Positions 17,752 through 27,213 of a DNA stretch of 64,000 nt are shown piece by piece (the first letter of the stretch is position 1; the number at the start of each line of letters is the position of its first letter). This DNA is from Acidovorax sp. NB1 (GTDB lineage: Bacteria; Pseudomonadota; Gammaproteobacteria; Burkholderiales; Burkholderiaceae_C), in the NCBI RefSeq assembly GCF_005405905.1, contig NZ_BJHU01000026.1, positions 62,001 through 126,000 of the forward strand, given 5' to 3'. Position numbers and translations under genes: made by a program. The notes beneath the pieces are model-generated. The model was not told where the DNA came from and made no database searches. It worked only from the letters and a program-made list of their open reading frames with translations.

Positions 17752-19908
17752 ATGCCGTCTGCAGCCCCCAGAGTTTCCCCTAGCGCCAAGCCCCCGGCGG
17801 CCCCTGCTGCGGCCAAAGGCGGGGCCTCGGTGGCACAGAAGGCGCTGCAGAAACTCGGGCTGCGCCGCGACATCGACCTCGCCCTGCATTTGCCGCTGCG
17901 CTACGAAGACGAAACGCGCATCATTCCACTGGCCAATGCGCGTGATGGGCAGATGGCCCAGATCGAGGCCACGGTGGTGGCGAGTGAAGTGCAGCTGCGC
18001 CCGCGCCGCCAGCTGGTGGTGCAGGTGGAGGACGGCAGTGGCAGCTGCGAGCTGCGTTTTTTCAGCTTCTACCCTTCGCACCAGAAGACCCTGGCCGTGG
18101 GCGCGCGCCTGCGCATCCGGGGCGAGGTCAAAGGCGGCTTCTGGGGGCGGCAGATGCTGCACCCGGCGTTTCGCCTGGCTGGCGGGGAGCTGCCCGCCGC
18201 GCTCACGCCCGTCTACCCCACCACCGCCGGGCTGCCCCAGCCGTACCTGCGCCGCGCCGTGGTCAGTGCGCTGACCCGCGTGGACTTGTCGGACACGCTG
18301 CCGCCGGGGGCCGAGCCACCCTGGGCGCGTTTTCATGGTCAAAATGGCCTCCACCGCGCGTTCAGCTTGCGTGAAGCGCTCACTTTTTTGCACCACCCCA
18401 CGCCCGACGTGGCGCTGTCCACGCTGGAGGACCACAGCCACCCTGCCTGGCAGCGCCTGAAGGCCGAAGAGCTGCTGGCCCAGCAGCTGTCGCAGCAACA
18501 GTCGCGGCGCGAACGCGACATGCTGCGTGCCCCCGTGCTGCGGCCCCGGCCCAGTGCCGAGGGCGCCTTGCCCTTGCACGAACAGCTGATGGCCGTGTTG
18601 CCATTCGACCTGACCGCTGCCCAGCGCCGCGTGGGCGAAGAGATTGCCGCCGACCTGGCCCGCCAGGTGCCCATGCACCGTTTGTTGCAGGGCGATGTCG
18701 GCTCGGGCAAAACCGTGGTGTCGGCCCTGGCCGCCTGCCTGGCCATGGACGCGGGCTGGCAGTGCGCGCTGATGGCGCCCACCGAAATCCTGGCCGAGCA
18801 GCACTTCGCCAAGATGATCGGCTGGCTCGAACCCCTGCTGGCCGCACGCGGCCGCAAGGTGGCCTGGCTGGTGGGCGGGCAAAAGAAGAAGGACCGCACC
18901 GCCATGCTGGCCCTGGTGGCCAGCGGCGAGGCCGCACTGGTGGTGGGCACCCACGCCGTGATCCAGGAGCAGGTGCAGTTCAAGAACCTGGCGCTGGCCA
19001 TCATCGACGAGCAACACCGCTTTGGCGTGGCGCAGCGGCTGGCCTTGCGGCAAAAGCTCGCAGCCCACGGCATGGAGCCGCACATGCTGATGATGAGCGC
19101 CACCCCGATTCCGCGCACCTTGGCGATGAGCTACTACGCCGACCTGGATGTCTCCGTCATCGACGAATTGCCCCCGGGCCGCACCCCCATCGTCACCAAG
19201 CTGATCGCCGACAGCCGCAAGGACGAGGTGATCGAGCGCATTGGCGCGCAGGTGGAATCCGGCCGGCAGGTGTACTGGGTGTGCCCGCTGATCGAAGAGA
19301 GCGAGGCGCTGGACCTCTCCAACGCCACCGCCACGCACGCCGACCTGAGCGAGGCCCTGCCCGGAGTGATGGTCGGTCTGCTGCATTCGCGCATGCCCAC
19401 CGCCGAGAAAAAGGCGGTGATGGCGCTCTTCACCAGCGGCCAGATGGGCGTGCTGGTCAGCACCACCGTGATCGAAGTGGGCGTGGACGTTCCCAATGCC
19501 TCGCTCATGGTCATCGAACATGCCGAGCGTTTTGGCCTGAGCCAGCTGCACCAACTGCGCGGCCGGGTGGGGCGCGGCGCGGCAGCGTCGGCCTGCGTGC
19601 TGCTCTACGCCACCAACGACAGCGGCCGCGTGGGCGAAACCGCCAAGGAGCGCCTGCGCGCCATGGCCGAGACCAATGACGGCTTCGAGATCGCCCGGCG
19701 CGACCTGGAGATCCGTGGCCCCGGCGAGTTTCTGGGCGCGCGTCAGTCGGGCGACGCGCTGCTGCGTTTTGCCGACCTGGCCACCGACACCCACCTGCTC
19801 GAATGGGCGCGCGAACTGGCCCCGCAGATGCTGGACCGCCACCCGGATTTGGCCGCCAAACACGTGGCGCGCTGGTTGGGTGGAAAATCGGACTATCTCA
19901 AGGCGTGA
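17752..19908 (+). CDS. recG: ATP-dependent DNA helicase RecG
   Basis: Branch-migrating helicase that rescues stalled replication forks and processes Holliday junctions. The 718-residue protein has a Pro/Ala-rich N-terminal extension of about 25 residues, a wedge/OB domain, Walker A in GDVGSGKTVV, a DEQH box in IDEQHRFG, the MSATPIPRTLA motif, and the C-terminal helicase motif with QLRGRVGRG. The closing LEWARELAPQMLDRHPDLAAKHVARWLG is typical. oxyR follows 38 bases later. Confidence 0.97.
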   Translation: MPSAAPRVSPSAKPPAAPAAAKGGASVAQKALQKLGLRRDIDLALHLPLRYEDETRIIPLANARDGQMAQIEATVVASEVQLRPRRQLVVQVEDGSGSCELRFFSFYPSHQKTLAVGARLRIRGEVKGGFWGRQMLHPAFRLAGGELPAALTPVYPTTAGLPQPYLRRAVVSALTRVDLSDTLPPGAEPPWARFHGQNGLHRAFSLREALTFLHHPTPDVALSTLEDHSHPAWQRLKAEELLAQQLSQQQSRRERDMLRAPVLRPRPSAEGALPLHEQLMAVLPFDLTAAQRRVGEEIAADLARQVPMHRLLQGDVGSGKTVVSALAACLAMDAGWQCALMAPTEILAEQHFAKMIGWLEPLLAARGRKVAWLVGGQKKKDRTAMLALVASGEAALVVGTHAVIQEQVQFKNLALAIIDEQHRFGVAQRLALRQKLAAHGMEPHMLMMSATPIPRTLAMSYYADLDVSVIDELPPGRTPIVTKLIADSRKDEVIERIGAQVESGRQVYWVCPLIEESEALDLSNATATHADLSEALPGVMVGLLHSRMPTAEKKAVMALFTSGQMGVLVSTTVIEVGVDVPNASLMVIEHAERFGLSQLHQLRGRVGRGAAASACVLLYATNDSGRVGETAKERLRAMAETNDGFEIARRDLEIRGPGEFLGARQSGDALLRFADLATDTHLLEWARELAPQMLDRHPDLAAKHVARWLGGKSDYLKA

Positions 19909-19946
19909 GACGTTCACGACGCTGACGTGGCCCGCAGGAACACACC

Positions 19947-20912
19947 ATGACCCTCACCGAACTCAAGTACATCGTTGCGGTGGCCCGCGAAAAGCACTTT
20001 GGCCATGCGGCCGATGCCTGCTATGTCTCGCAACCCACGCTCTCGGTGGCCATCAAGAAGCTGGAAGAAGAGCTGGACGTGAAGCTGTTCGAGCGCAGCG
20101 CGGGCGAGGTGACGGTGACGCCGCTGGGCGAAGACATCGTGCGACAGGCGCAGAGCGTGCTGGAGCAGGCAGCGGCCATCAAGGAAATCGCCAAGCGCGG
20201 CAAGGACCCGCTGGCCGGGCCGCTCACGCTGGGGGTGATCTACACCATCGGCCCCTACCTGTTGCCCGAACTGGTGCGCCAGTCCATCACGCGCACGCCG
20301 CAGATGCCGCTGATGCTGCAGGAGAACTTCACCGTCAAGCTGCTGGAGATGCTGCGCACGGGCGAGATCGACTGCGCCATCCTGGCTGAGCCTTTCCCCG
20401 ATACCGGCCTGGCCATGGCGCCGCTGTATGACGAGCCCTTCATGGCGGCCGTGCCCAGCACCCATGCGCTGGCGGCGCAGCGCTCGGTCACGGCGGCCGA
20501 GCTGAAAAGCGAGACCATGCTGCTGCTGGGCGCGGGCCACTGCTTCCGCGACCATGTGCTGGAGGTCTGCCCCGAGTTCGCACGCTTTGCGAGCAACGCC
20601 GAGGGCATCCGCAAGTCGTTCGAGGGCTCGTCGCTGGAGACCATCAAGCACATGGTGGCGGCTGGCATGGGCGTGACGCTGGTGCCGCGCCTGTCGGTGC
20701 CGCGCGATGCGCTGCTCACCGTGTCGCGCCGCCGCAAGAGCGACGAGACCTACATCCGCTACCTGCCCATCCGCGAGGAGGACGGCAGCCCGCCGCCCAT
20801 GCGCCGCGTGGTGCTGGCCTGGCGGCGCAGCTTCACCCGCTATGAGGCCATTGCCGCGCTGCGCAATGCCATTTATGCCTGCGAACTACCGGGCGTGAAC
20901 CGCCTGTCCTGA
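19947..20912 (+). CDS. oxyR: hydrogen-peroxide-sensing LysR regulator OxyR
   Basis: A 321-residue LysR regulator with an N-terminal winged HTH (FGHAADACYVSQPTLSVAIKKLE). Cys199 and Cys208, in GHCFRDHVLEVC, fall at exactly the residue numbers of the peroxide-reactive pair of E. coli OxyR, so disulfide sensing is expected. It would activate peroxide-defence genes such as dps, which lies about 2 kb downstream. It is close behind recG and may be co-transcribed with it. Confidence 0.96.
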   Translation: MTLTELKYIVAVAREKHFGHAADACYVSQPTLSVAIKKLEEELDVKLFERSAGEVTVTPLGEDIVRQAQSVLEQAAAIKEIAKRGKDPLAGPLTLGVIYTIGPYLLPELVRQSITRTPQMPLMLQENFTVKLLEMLRTGEIDCAILAEPFPDTGLAMAPLYDEPFMAAVPSTHALAAQRSVTAAELKSETMLLLGAGHCFRDHVLEVCPEFARFASNAEGIRKSFEGSSLETIKHMVAAGMGVTLVPRLSVPRDALLTVSRRRKSDETYIRYLPIREEDGSPPPMRRVVLAWRRSFTRYEAIAALRNAIYACELPGVNRLS

Positions 20913-21066
20913 CCCCGCCCTGTCGCAGCGTGGAGCCGGGGGAATCGGCGCTACACTCGCGCCGCCCCTGTGCTGGCCGACCTGGCCCCGCGCGTTGAGG
21001 CATGCATCTGGCGCAGTGCCCGTGGACCATCGTCCGGCTGCGTCCCGCTTTCTACAGAAGGTTCCC

Positions 21067-22809
21067 ATGAAGAAGCTCTGGCTTACCGCCACCCTGGCCG
21101 CCGCGTTGACGGCGTGCTCGTCCATCCCCTCCGCCACGGCACCCACGGCCGCCACGCTCAAGAAGCCCACGCTCGACCGCATCGCGGCGGCGCCCACGGC
21201 AACGACGGCTGCGGATTTCCGCCAGTTCCTGGCGCTGGCTGCGCAGATGCAGCCCGAGTTGCAGCCCGCCGTGGCGGCCTATGCAGAGAAGAAGCCCCTG
21301 GCGGGCGATGACCTGGTCAACATCAGCCGCCTGCTGGGCCTGCACAACCGCCTGCGCAACCAGGCAGCCGTGATCGATGCCACGGCGAAGATGGTGGCCA
21401 TCCCCACCGTGCGGTCTGCCAAGGTGCCGCCCCATGAAGACCCCGCCATCATTGCCTTCGGCACCCTGGTTGAAGGCATGGCGCGCGACTTTGGCCTGCA
21501 GTACCGCAATGTGGACAACCGCATCTTTGAAGTGAAGCTGCCTGGCAGCGGCCCCGAGGAATTCGGCATCCTCACGCACGCCGACGTGGTGCCCGTGGTG
21601 GCCGACGAATGGGTGCTGGACGACGGTACCAAGCTTGACCCCTTCAAGTTGACCCGCGTGGGCGGCAACCTGTATGGCCGGGGCTCCATCGACGACAAGG
21701 GCTCCATCGCCACCGTGCTGTTTGCGATGAAGGCCGTGAAGGACAGCGGCCTGCCGCTGGCCCGCACCATCCGCCTCATGATCGAGACCACCGAGGAAAC
21801 CGGTGGCGACGCGATGAAGTACTACCGCGCCAAGACCGCACTGCCCGAGTACAACATCGTGCTCGACAGCAAGTACCCCGCCGTGGTGGCCGAAAAGGGC
21901 TCGGGCGCGCTGCGCGCATCCTTCCCGCTGCAGTCCACGGCCAGCACCGACGCGACGGCGATCACGGCCATGGCCGGGGCCGCCTCGACCAACGCCGTGC
22001 CCCAAACGGCCACCGCCCGCCTGCAGGGCGGCAACCTGGCCGATGTGGCCGCGCGGCTGGATGCAGCCAAGGCCGGTTTTGTCGAGAAGTACCAGCCGCA
22101 GGGCGGCGCCTTCCGCATCGACGTGGCGCAGGACGGCGGTGCGGTGGTGGTGAAGGTGACGGGTGCATCGGCCCACGGCTCGCGCCCCGAAGAGGGCGTG
22201 AACCCGCTGCCGCGCCTGGCGCTGTTCCTGAAGGAAGCCGGCGTGGCGTTGGCGCCCAACGGCTACACGCAGGCCGTGCGCTACCTCACCGACCTGTACG
22301 GTGTGGACTACCTGGGCCGCACACTGGGCCTGGCCTACAGCGACGACTTCATGGGCCCGCTCACGATGTCGCCCAACCTCATCCGCGAGAAGGATGGCAA
22401 GGTCGATGTGCTGGTGAATGTGCGCATGCCCCGTGGCAGCACGCCCGAGGCACTCACGCAGGCCACGTCGGCCAAGATCAAGACCTGGGGCGCCCAGGCC
22501 GGTGTGGCGGTGGAAGTGGACCACCAGCAGGGCAACTGGATGGCGCGCGACCCCAAGGGCGCCTGGCTGGCCACGCTGCTCAACACCTTTGGCGACACCA
22601 CCGGCCTGGAAGCCAAGCCCGTGCCCACGGCAGGCAGCACCACGGCCAAGCTCATGCCCAACGCCATCAACTTCGGCCCCGCCATGCCGGGCAAGAAGTA
22701 CACGGCCCACAACGCCAAGGAGTTCAAGGAAGTGGTGGACCTGGACGCCGACATGCAGATGTTCACCGAGATGCTGGTGCGCATCGGGAATTTGAGCCAG
22801 ATGCAATAA
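21067..22809 (+). CDS. M20-family metallopeptidase, predicted lipoprotein
   Basis: A 580-residue zinc peptidase related to the PepV/dipeptidase branch. The N-terminus MKKLWLTATLAAALTACSS is a lipoprotein signal with the lipobox LTAC, so the enzyme is probably anchored in the outer or inner membrane facing the periplasm. Metal-ligand segments are visible: LTHADVVPVV, GRGSIDDKG, ETTEETGGD and SAHGSRPEEG. It probably cleaves dipeptides or similar small peptides. The ATG at 21067 is supported by the clean signal peptide. Confidence 0.88.
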   Translation: MKKLWLTATLAAALTACSSIPSATAPTAATLKKPTLDRIAAAPTATTAADFRQFLALAAQMQPELQPAVAAYAEKKPLAGDDLVNISRLLGLHNRLRNQAAVIDATAKMVAIPTVRSAKVPPHEDPAIIAFGTLVEGMARDFGLQYRNVDNRIFEVKLPGSGPEEFGILTHADVVPVVADEWVLDDGTKLDPFKLTRVGGNLYGRGSIDDKGSIATVLFAMKAVKDSGLPLARTIRLMIETTEETGGDAMKYYRAKTALPEYNIVLDSKYPAVVAEKGSGALRASFPLQSTASTDATAITAMAGAASTNAVPQTATARLQGGNLADVAARLDAAKAGFVEKYQPQGGAFRIDVAQDGGAVVVKVTGASAHGSRPEEGVNPLPRLALFLKEAGVALAPNGYTQAVRYLTDLYGVDYLGRTLGLAYSDDFMGPLTMSPNLIREKDGKVDVLVNVRMPRGSTPEALTQATSAKIKTWGAQAGVAVEVDHQQGNWMARDPKGAWLATLLNTFGDTTGLEAKPVPTAGSTTAKLMPNAINFGPAMPGKKYTAHNAKEFKEVVDLDADMQMFTEMLVRIGNLSQMQ

Positions 22810-22925
22810 CGGCCGGGGCGGCTGCGCTACAGTGGCCGTGAGCCGCCACGCAGCGCCCCCGGGCATCCGCCGGGGCGCCGCGTGGCAGATCCATCGATTG
22901 TTTTTCTGCCAACGAAGGAGCTTCC

Positions 22926-23429
22926 ATGGCCAAAGCCGCCAAGACCACCGCCGCCCCCAGCATCAACATCGGCATCAGCGACAAGGACCGCGCCGCCATC
23001 GCCCAGGGCCTCTCACGCCTGCTGGCCGACACCTACACGCTGTACCTGACGACCCACAACTTCCACTGGAACGTGACGGGCCCGATGTTCAACACGCTGC
23101 ACACCATGTTCATGGCGCAGTACACCGAACTGTGGAACGCGGTGGACCCGATCGCCGAGCGCATCCGCTCGCTGGGCCATGTGGCTCCCGGCTCGTACGC
23201 CGAGTTTGGCAAGCTGGCCACCGTGCCCGATGCCCCCGCCAAGCCGCCCAAGGCGCTGGAGATGGTGCGTGTGCTGGTTGAAGGCCACGAGGCCGTGGCC
23301 CGCACCGCGCGCAGCCTGTTCCCCCTGGCCGACAAGGCCAGCGACGAGCCCACGGCCGACCTGCTGACCCAGCGCCTCACGGTGCACGAGCAGACGGCCT
23401 GGATGCTGCGCTCGCTGCTGGAAGAGTAG
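22926..23429 (+). CDS. dps: Dps-family DNA-binding ferritin
   Basis: Forms a dodecamer that oxidises and stores iron with hydrogen peroxide and protects DNA. The 167-residue protein has a Lys/Ala-rich N-terminus and ferroxidase residues His47, His59, Asp74 and Glu78, with the same spacings as His51, His63, Asp78 and Glu82 of E. coli Dps. It lies downstream of oxyR, and OxyR control is likely but I could not recognise an OxyR site. GAAGGAG before the ATG is a strong ribosome-binding site. A terminator follows. Confidence 0.95.
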   Translation: MAKAAKTTAAPSINIGISDKDRAAIAQGLSRLLADTYTLYLTTHNFHWNVTGPMFNTLHTMFMAQYTELWNAVDPIAERIRSLGHVAPGSYAEFGKLATVPDAPAKPPKALEMVRVLVEGHEAVARTARSLFPLADKASDEPTADLLTQRLTVHEQTAWMLRSLLEE

Positions 23430-23455
23430 TAAGAACATCACCATGTGGTGAACCG

Positions 23456-23489
23456 AACGCCCGGTGGCTGCCAAGCCCCCGGGCGTTTT
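23456..23489 (+). terminator. rho-independent terminator after dps
   Basis: A perfect nine-base stem AACGCCCGG/CCGGGCGTT with a 14-base loop ends in TTTTC. It closes the dps transcript before ubiA. Confidence 0.85.
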
Positions 23490-23545
23490 CAATAGGTGCC
23501 ATGGAGCAACCGGTGCCGGACCTGCATCTGGGAAAATCCCGCGCC

Positions 23546-24436
23546 ATGACCGCCACCACCGCCCCCCGCAGCCGCTTTTCGCTTTACCTCGACCTCATCC
23601 GCTGGGACCGGCCCGCAGGCTGGCTGGTGTGCCTGTGGCCCACGCTGTCGGCGCTCTGGATCGCGGCCGACGGGTTTCCGGGCTGGCACCTGCTCACTGT
23701 GTTTGTGCTGGGCACCATCCTCATGCGCAGCGCGGGCTGCTGCGTGAACGATGTGGCCGACCGCGACTTTGACAAACATGTCAAGCGCACGGCGCAGCGC
23801 CCGGTGACCACCGGCGCCGTGAGCGTGAAGGAGGCGCTGGGCCTGGGCGCCGTGCTGGCGCTGGTGTCGTTTGGCCTGGTGCTGACCACCAACACCGCGG
23901 CCATCGCCTGGTCGGTGCCCGCCGTGCTGGTGGCCATTGCCTACCCGTTCACCAAGCGCCTCATTTCCATGCCCCAGGCGGTGCTGGGCATTGCGTTCAA
24001 CTTTGGCATCGTCATCGCCTTTGCCGCCTTGCAGGGCAGCGTGCCTGCGGTGGCCTGGTGGATGTGGCTGGGCAATATGTTCTGGGTGCTGGCCTATGAC
24101 ACCGAATACGCCATGGTGGACCGCGATGACGACCTGAAGATCGGCATCAAAACCTCGGCCATCACGCTGGGGCGCTTCGATGTGGCGGGCATTGTGCTGT
24201 TCTACCTGCTCTTCATCGGTATTTGGGCGGTAGCGCTGGCCCCCTATGCGCTAGGCGCTATTTTTTATATAGCGCTTGCGGTGGCGCTGGCGCAGGCCGT
24301 GTGGCACTTCACGCTGATCCGCACCCGCACCCGCGAGGGCTGCTTCAAGGCGTTCCGTATCAACCACTGGCTGGGTGCCACGGTGTTTGCAGGCATTGCG
24401 GGCAGCTACCTGGTGCGATCAATACTCACAAATTGA
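23546..24436 (+). CDS. ubiA: 4-hydroxybenzoate polyprenyltransferase
   Basis: Prenylates 4-hydroxybenzoate in ubiquinone synthesis at the inner membrane. The 296-residue protein has about eight or nine membrane helices and both Asp-rich, Mg-diphosphate-binding motifs: NDVADRDFD (residues 68-76) and [13 protein letters not shown] chose the ATG at 23546; one at 23501 overlaps the dps terminator tail. The last five codons and the stop lie inside a family A repeat, and a second, reversed repeat-like segment lies within the coding sequence near 24220-24278. Confidence 0.93.
   Translation: MTATTAPRSRFSLYLDLIRWDRPAGWLVCLWPTLSALWIAADGFPGWHLLTVFVLGTILMRSAGCCVNDVADRDFDKHVKRTAQRPVTTGAVSVKEALGLGAVLALVSFGLVLTTNTAAIAWSVPAVLVAIAYPFTKRLISMPQAVLGIAFNFGIVIAFAALQGSVPAVAWWMWLGNMFWVLAYDTEYAMVDRDDDLKIGIKTSAITLGRFDVAGIVLFYLLFIGIWAVALAPYALGAIFYIALAVALAQAVWHFTLIRTRTREGCFKAFRINHWLGATVFAGIAGSYLVRSILTN
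24220..24278 (-). repeat. possible family A repeat inside ubiA
   Basis: On the minus strand this segment reads AAAAAATAGC, GCGC, GGGGCC, AGCGCT, which is the family A block order but more diverged. It is fully translated as part of UbiA (around [16 protein letters not shown]). The match is weaker than the other copies. Confidence 0.4.
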
Positions 24437-24482
24437 TAGCTGTCAGCGCTTGATGGACGCGCGGAGAAGGCCAAAAAAGCTA
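24418..24482 (+). repeat. interspersed repeat family A, copy 3
   Basis: Contains AATACTC, TTGATAGCTGTCAGCGCTTG, ACGCGCGGAGAAGGCC and an A6 end. It begins inside ubiA and supplies the last codons (SILTN) and the TGA stop. Confidence 0.8.
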
Positions 24483-24520
24483 TAAAAACTGTTCACGGTT
24501 CCCTGCGGCGCCGTGAACAG
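24483..24520 (-). terminator. rho-independent terminator after proC
   Basis: A perfect ten-base stem CTGTTCACGG/CCGTGAACAG. Read on the minus strand it is followed by TTTTTATAG, so it should end the proC transcript 12 bases past the stop codon. On the plus strand there is no U run. Confidence 0.85.
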
Positions 24521-24532
24521 GGTGACCCGAGG

Positions 24533-25369
24533 TCAGGCGCCGAACTCGTTGCCAAGTTCGTTGGCGCGCTTTTCGGCGGCGCGCATGGCGGCCTCGAACG
24601 CCTGCGACACGCCGCTGGCTTCCATCGACTGCAGGGCTGCGTAGGTCGTGCCGCCCTTAGACGTGACGCGTTCGCGCAGCACGGACGGAGGTTCGTCAGA
24701 TCGGCGGGCCAGCTCTGAGGCGCCTACAAAAGTGCCCACGGCCAGCTGGTGCGCCTGCGCTTCGGTCAGGCCCATGCCCACGCCGGCGCGCGCCATGGCT
24801 TCGAGGAAGTAGAAAACATAGGCCGGGCCCGAGCCCGAGAGGGCGGTGACGGCGTCGAGCTGGGTCTCGTTCTCCACCCACAGGAATTCGCCGGTGGACG
24901 CCATGATGGCTTCCACACTCTGGCGCTCTGCCGGGGTCACGGCGGGGCGCGCGTAGATCGCGCTCATGCCCTTGCCCACCAGCGCGGGCGTGTTGGGCAT
25001 GGTGCGCACGATGCGCTCGGTGCCCAGCCACTGGGCGATGCTGTCCGAGCGGATGCCTGCGGCCACGCTCAGGTGCAGGGCCTGCTGGGTGTGTGCCTTG
25101 GCCTGCGCGGCGGCGTCCTTGAAGGTCTGGGGCTTGACCGCCCAGACCACGATGCTGGCGCGCTGCAGCGCAGAGCCTGCCTCGGCTTGTGCCGTGAGTC
25201 CGAAGTTCTTGAGCAGCGCCTCGCGCGTGGGAGCGTAGGGCTCGACCACCTCGATCTGGCTGGCCGGGTGGCCCTGGCCGATCAGGCCGCCAATGATGGC
25301 GCTGGCCATGTTGCCGCCGCCGATGAAGGCGATGGTGGGGAGGTTGTGGGAGGCGGTGGTCTGGCTCAT
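24533..25369 (-). CDS. proC: pyrroline-5-carboxylate reductase
   Basis: Reduces pyrroline-5-carboxylate to proline with NAD(P)H. The 278-residue product has an N-terminal Rossmann motif (IAFIGGGNMASAIIGGLI) and the conserved C-terminal dimer/substrate region with SGSGPAYVFYFLEAM and VTSKGGTTYAAL. The Met at 25369 gives a normal 14-residue lead; a longer frame upstream is not conserved. proC next to ubiA is a familiar betaproteobacterial order. Confidence 0.96.
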   Translation of the reverse strand: MSQTTASHNLPTIAFIGGGNMASAIIGGLIGQGHPASQIEVVEPYAPTREALLKNFGLTAQAEAGSALQRASIVVWAVKPQTFKDAAAQAKAHTQQALHLSVAAGIRSDSIAQWLGTERIVRTMPNTPALVGKGMSAIYARPAVTPAERQSVEAIMASTGEFLWVENETQLDAVTALSGSGPAYVFYFLEAMARAGVGMGLTEAQAHQLAVGTFVGASELARRSDEPPSVLRERVTSKGGTTYAALQSMEASGVSQAFEAAMRAAEKRANELGNEFGA

Positions 25370-25527
25370 GGTGCGTGCAGGCAAAGTGGCAAACAAGAAG
25401 GGGCCACGATGGTAGCGCCGCCGGGCCGTCAGCCCATGCCTGCAGCGGCGAAAGCGGCAGGACTCATGGGCGGAAAGGCAGGCTACTGGTGCGGCGGGCG
25501 CCTCGCCGCGCCAGCTCGGCGAGGGCC

Positions 25528-27021
25528 TCAGGCCGCCGTGGTCTGGCGCACGGCGTGTTCCCAGTTCGCCATCAGCTCCTGCGCACGCGCACTGCTGAGC
25601 GTGGGCACAAAGCGGCGGTCGGCGCGCCACAGCTGCGAGAGTTCATCCGTGCTGCGGTACACGCCGCTTGACAGGCCTGCGAGGTAGGCAGCGCCCAGGG
25701 CCGTGGTCTCGATGACCGCAGGCCGCACCACCGGGATGCCCAGCAGGTCCGCCTGGAACTGCATCAGCAGGTCGTTGATGCAGGCGCCGCCGTCCACGCG
25801 CAGCTCGCTCACCGGGGCGCCGCCCGCGGCCACGGCGTCGCGGCTCATGGCCAGCAGCAGGGCGGCGCTTTGGTAGGCAATGCTTTCAAGCGCAGCGCGC
25901 GCAATGTGGCCCAGCGTGGTGCCACGTGTGAGGCCCGTGATGGTGCCGCGTGCGTCGGGCTTCCAGTAGGGCGCGCCCAGGCCGGTGAAGGCGGGCACCA
26001 TCATCACGCCGCCCGAATCGGGCACGCTTTGGGCCAGCGACTCGACCTCGCCGCTGGTGGAGATGGCGCGCAGGCCGTCGCGCAGCCACTGCACCACCGC
26101 GCCGCCCACAAAGACCGAGCCTTCCATGGCGAATTCGGGCTGGGACGTGGCCTGGGCCGCGCTGGTGGTGAGCAAGCCGTTTTGCGATGTCTGGAAGGTG
26201 CTGCCCGTGTGCATGAGCATGAAGCAGCCTGTGCCATAGGTGTTCTTGGCCATGCCCGCCGTGAAGCAGGCTTGGCCGAACAGCGCGCTTTGCTGGTCGC
26301 CCGCCACGCCGCCGATGCGGATGGCGTGGCCCAGCAGGTCGGCCGCAATGTCGCCAAAGTGGGCGCTGGACGGCAGCACCTCGGGCATCAGTGCCTTGGG
26401 GATGCGCAGCAACGCCAGCAGCTCGTCGTCCCACTCGTTGGTGTGCACATTGAACAGCATGGTGCGCGAGGCGTTGCTCACGTCCGTCACATGCACCTTG
26501 CCGTGGGTGAGCTTCCACATCAGCCAGCTGTCCACCGTGCCAAAGGCCAGCTCGCCGCGCTCGGCCGCATCGCGGGCGCCGGGCACGTGGTCCAGCAGCC
26601 ACTGCAGCTTGGTGCCCGAGAAGTACGCATCCACCAGCAGGCCCGTCTTGGCCTGGATGGTGGCGGCGTGGCCCTGCTCGCGCAGCTGGGCGCAGGCGGG
26701 CTCGGCACGCCGGTCCTGCCACACGATGGCGTGGTGCACGGGCTGGCCGGTCTGGCGGTTCCAGAGCACCGTGGTTTCGCGCTGGTTGGTGATGCCCACG
26801 GCGCGCACGGCGCTGGCCGCTATGCCTGCCTTGGCCAGCGCATCGCGTGCGGTGGCGAGCTGGGTGCGCCAGATTTCCAGCGGATCGTGCTCCACCCAAC
26901 CGGGCTGGGGGTAGATCTGCGGCAGCTCCAGCTGGGCCTGGGCCACGATGTGGCCGCGTTCGTCAAACACGATGCTGCGGGAGCTGGAGGTGCCTTGGTC
27001 GAGGGCGAGCAGGTAGGTCAT
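25528..27021 (-). CDS. glpK: glycerol kinase
   Basis: Phosphorylates glycerol to sn-glycerol-3-phosphate. The 497-residue FGGY kinase starts [18 protein letters not shown] and contains the ADP-site segment [20 protein letters not shown]. It belongs to the glycerol module with glpR upstream on the same strand and the glpSTPQUV importer and glpD on the other. A GC-rich hairpin CCTCGCCG/CGGCGAGG (25501-25524) lies just after its stop and may mark the transcript end. Confidence 0.97.
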   Translation of the reverse strand: MTYLLALDQGTSSSRSIVFDERGHIVAQAQLELPQIYPQPGWVEHDPLEIWRTQLATARDALAKAGIAASAVRAVGITNQRETTVLWNRQTGQPVHHAIVWQDRRAEPACAQLREQGHAATIQAKTGLLVDAYFSGTKLQWLLDHVPGARDAAERGELAFGTVDSWLMWKLTHGKVHVTDVSNASRTMLFNVHTNEWDDELLALLRIPKALMPEVLPSSAHFGDIAADLLGHAIRIGGVAGDQQSALFGQACFTAGMAKNTYGTGCFMLMHTGSTFQTSQNGLLTTSAAQATSQPEFAMEGSVFVGGAVVQWLRDGLRAISTSGEVESLAQSVPDSGGVMMVPAFTGLGAPYWKPDARGTITGLTRGTTLGHIARAALESIAYQSAALLLAMSRDAVAAGGAPVSELRVDGGACINDLLMQFQADLLGIPVVRPAVIETTALGAAYLAGLSSGVYRSTDELSQLWRADRRFVPTLSSARAQELMANWEHAVRQTTAA

Positions 27022-27082
27022 AGGTAAGCAGGTTATGTCAGGCCGTTGGGTTGGCCCTTAAGTGGGATAGCCGGCCCATGAA

Positions 27083-27213
27083 CGGGCGCTGCTCAAGCCA
27101 GCGACCGCCGCGCAAGGGCCGCCCCGCCGCGCTGGCGGTGTCCCCCTTCCCGAATTGCGCAGCAATTCGAGAGAAGGGGGAAGGCGCGAAGCGCCACAGG
27201 GGGGTGTCCCGAT
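27083..27213 (-). repeat. interspersed repeat family B, copy 2 (nested palindrome)
   Basis: Fills the glpR-glpK gap. It contains the nested palindrome TCCCCCTT...CGAATTGC-gca-GCAATTCG...AAGGGGGA (27141-27181) and GGCGC-GAA-GCGCC (27183-27195). On the minus strand the block order matches the copy at 11390-11466. It lies between two co-oriented glp genes and may influence their relative expression. Confidence 0.7.

Noticed and set aside
23501..23545. ATG at 23501 as the ubiA start
   Set aside because: It lies directly behind the dps terminator with no ribosome-binding site, and the extra 15 residues do not fit the family.
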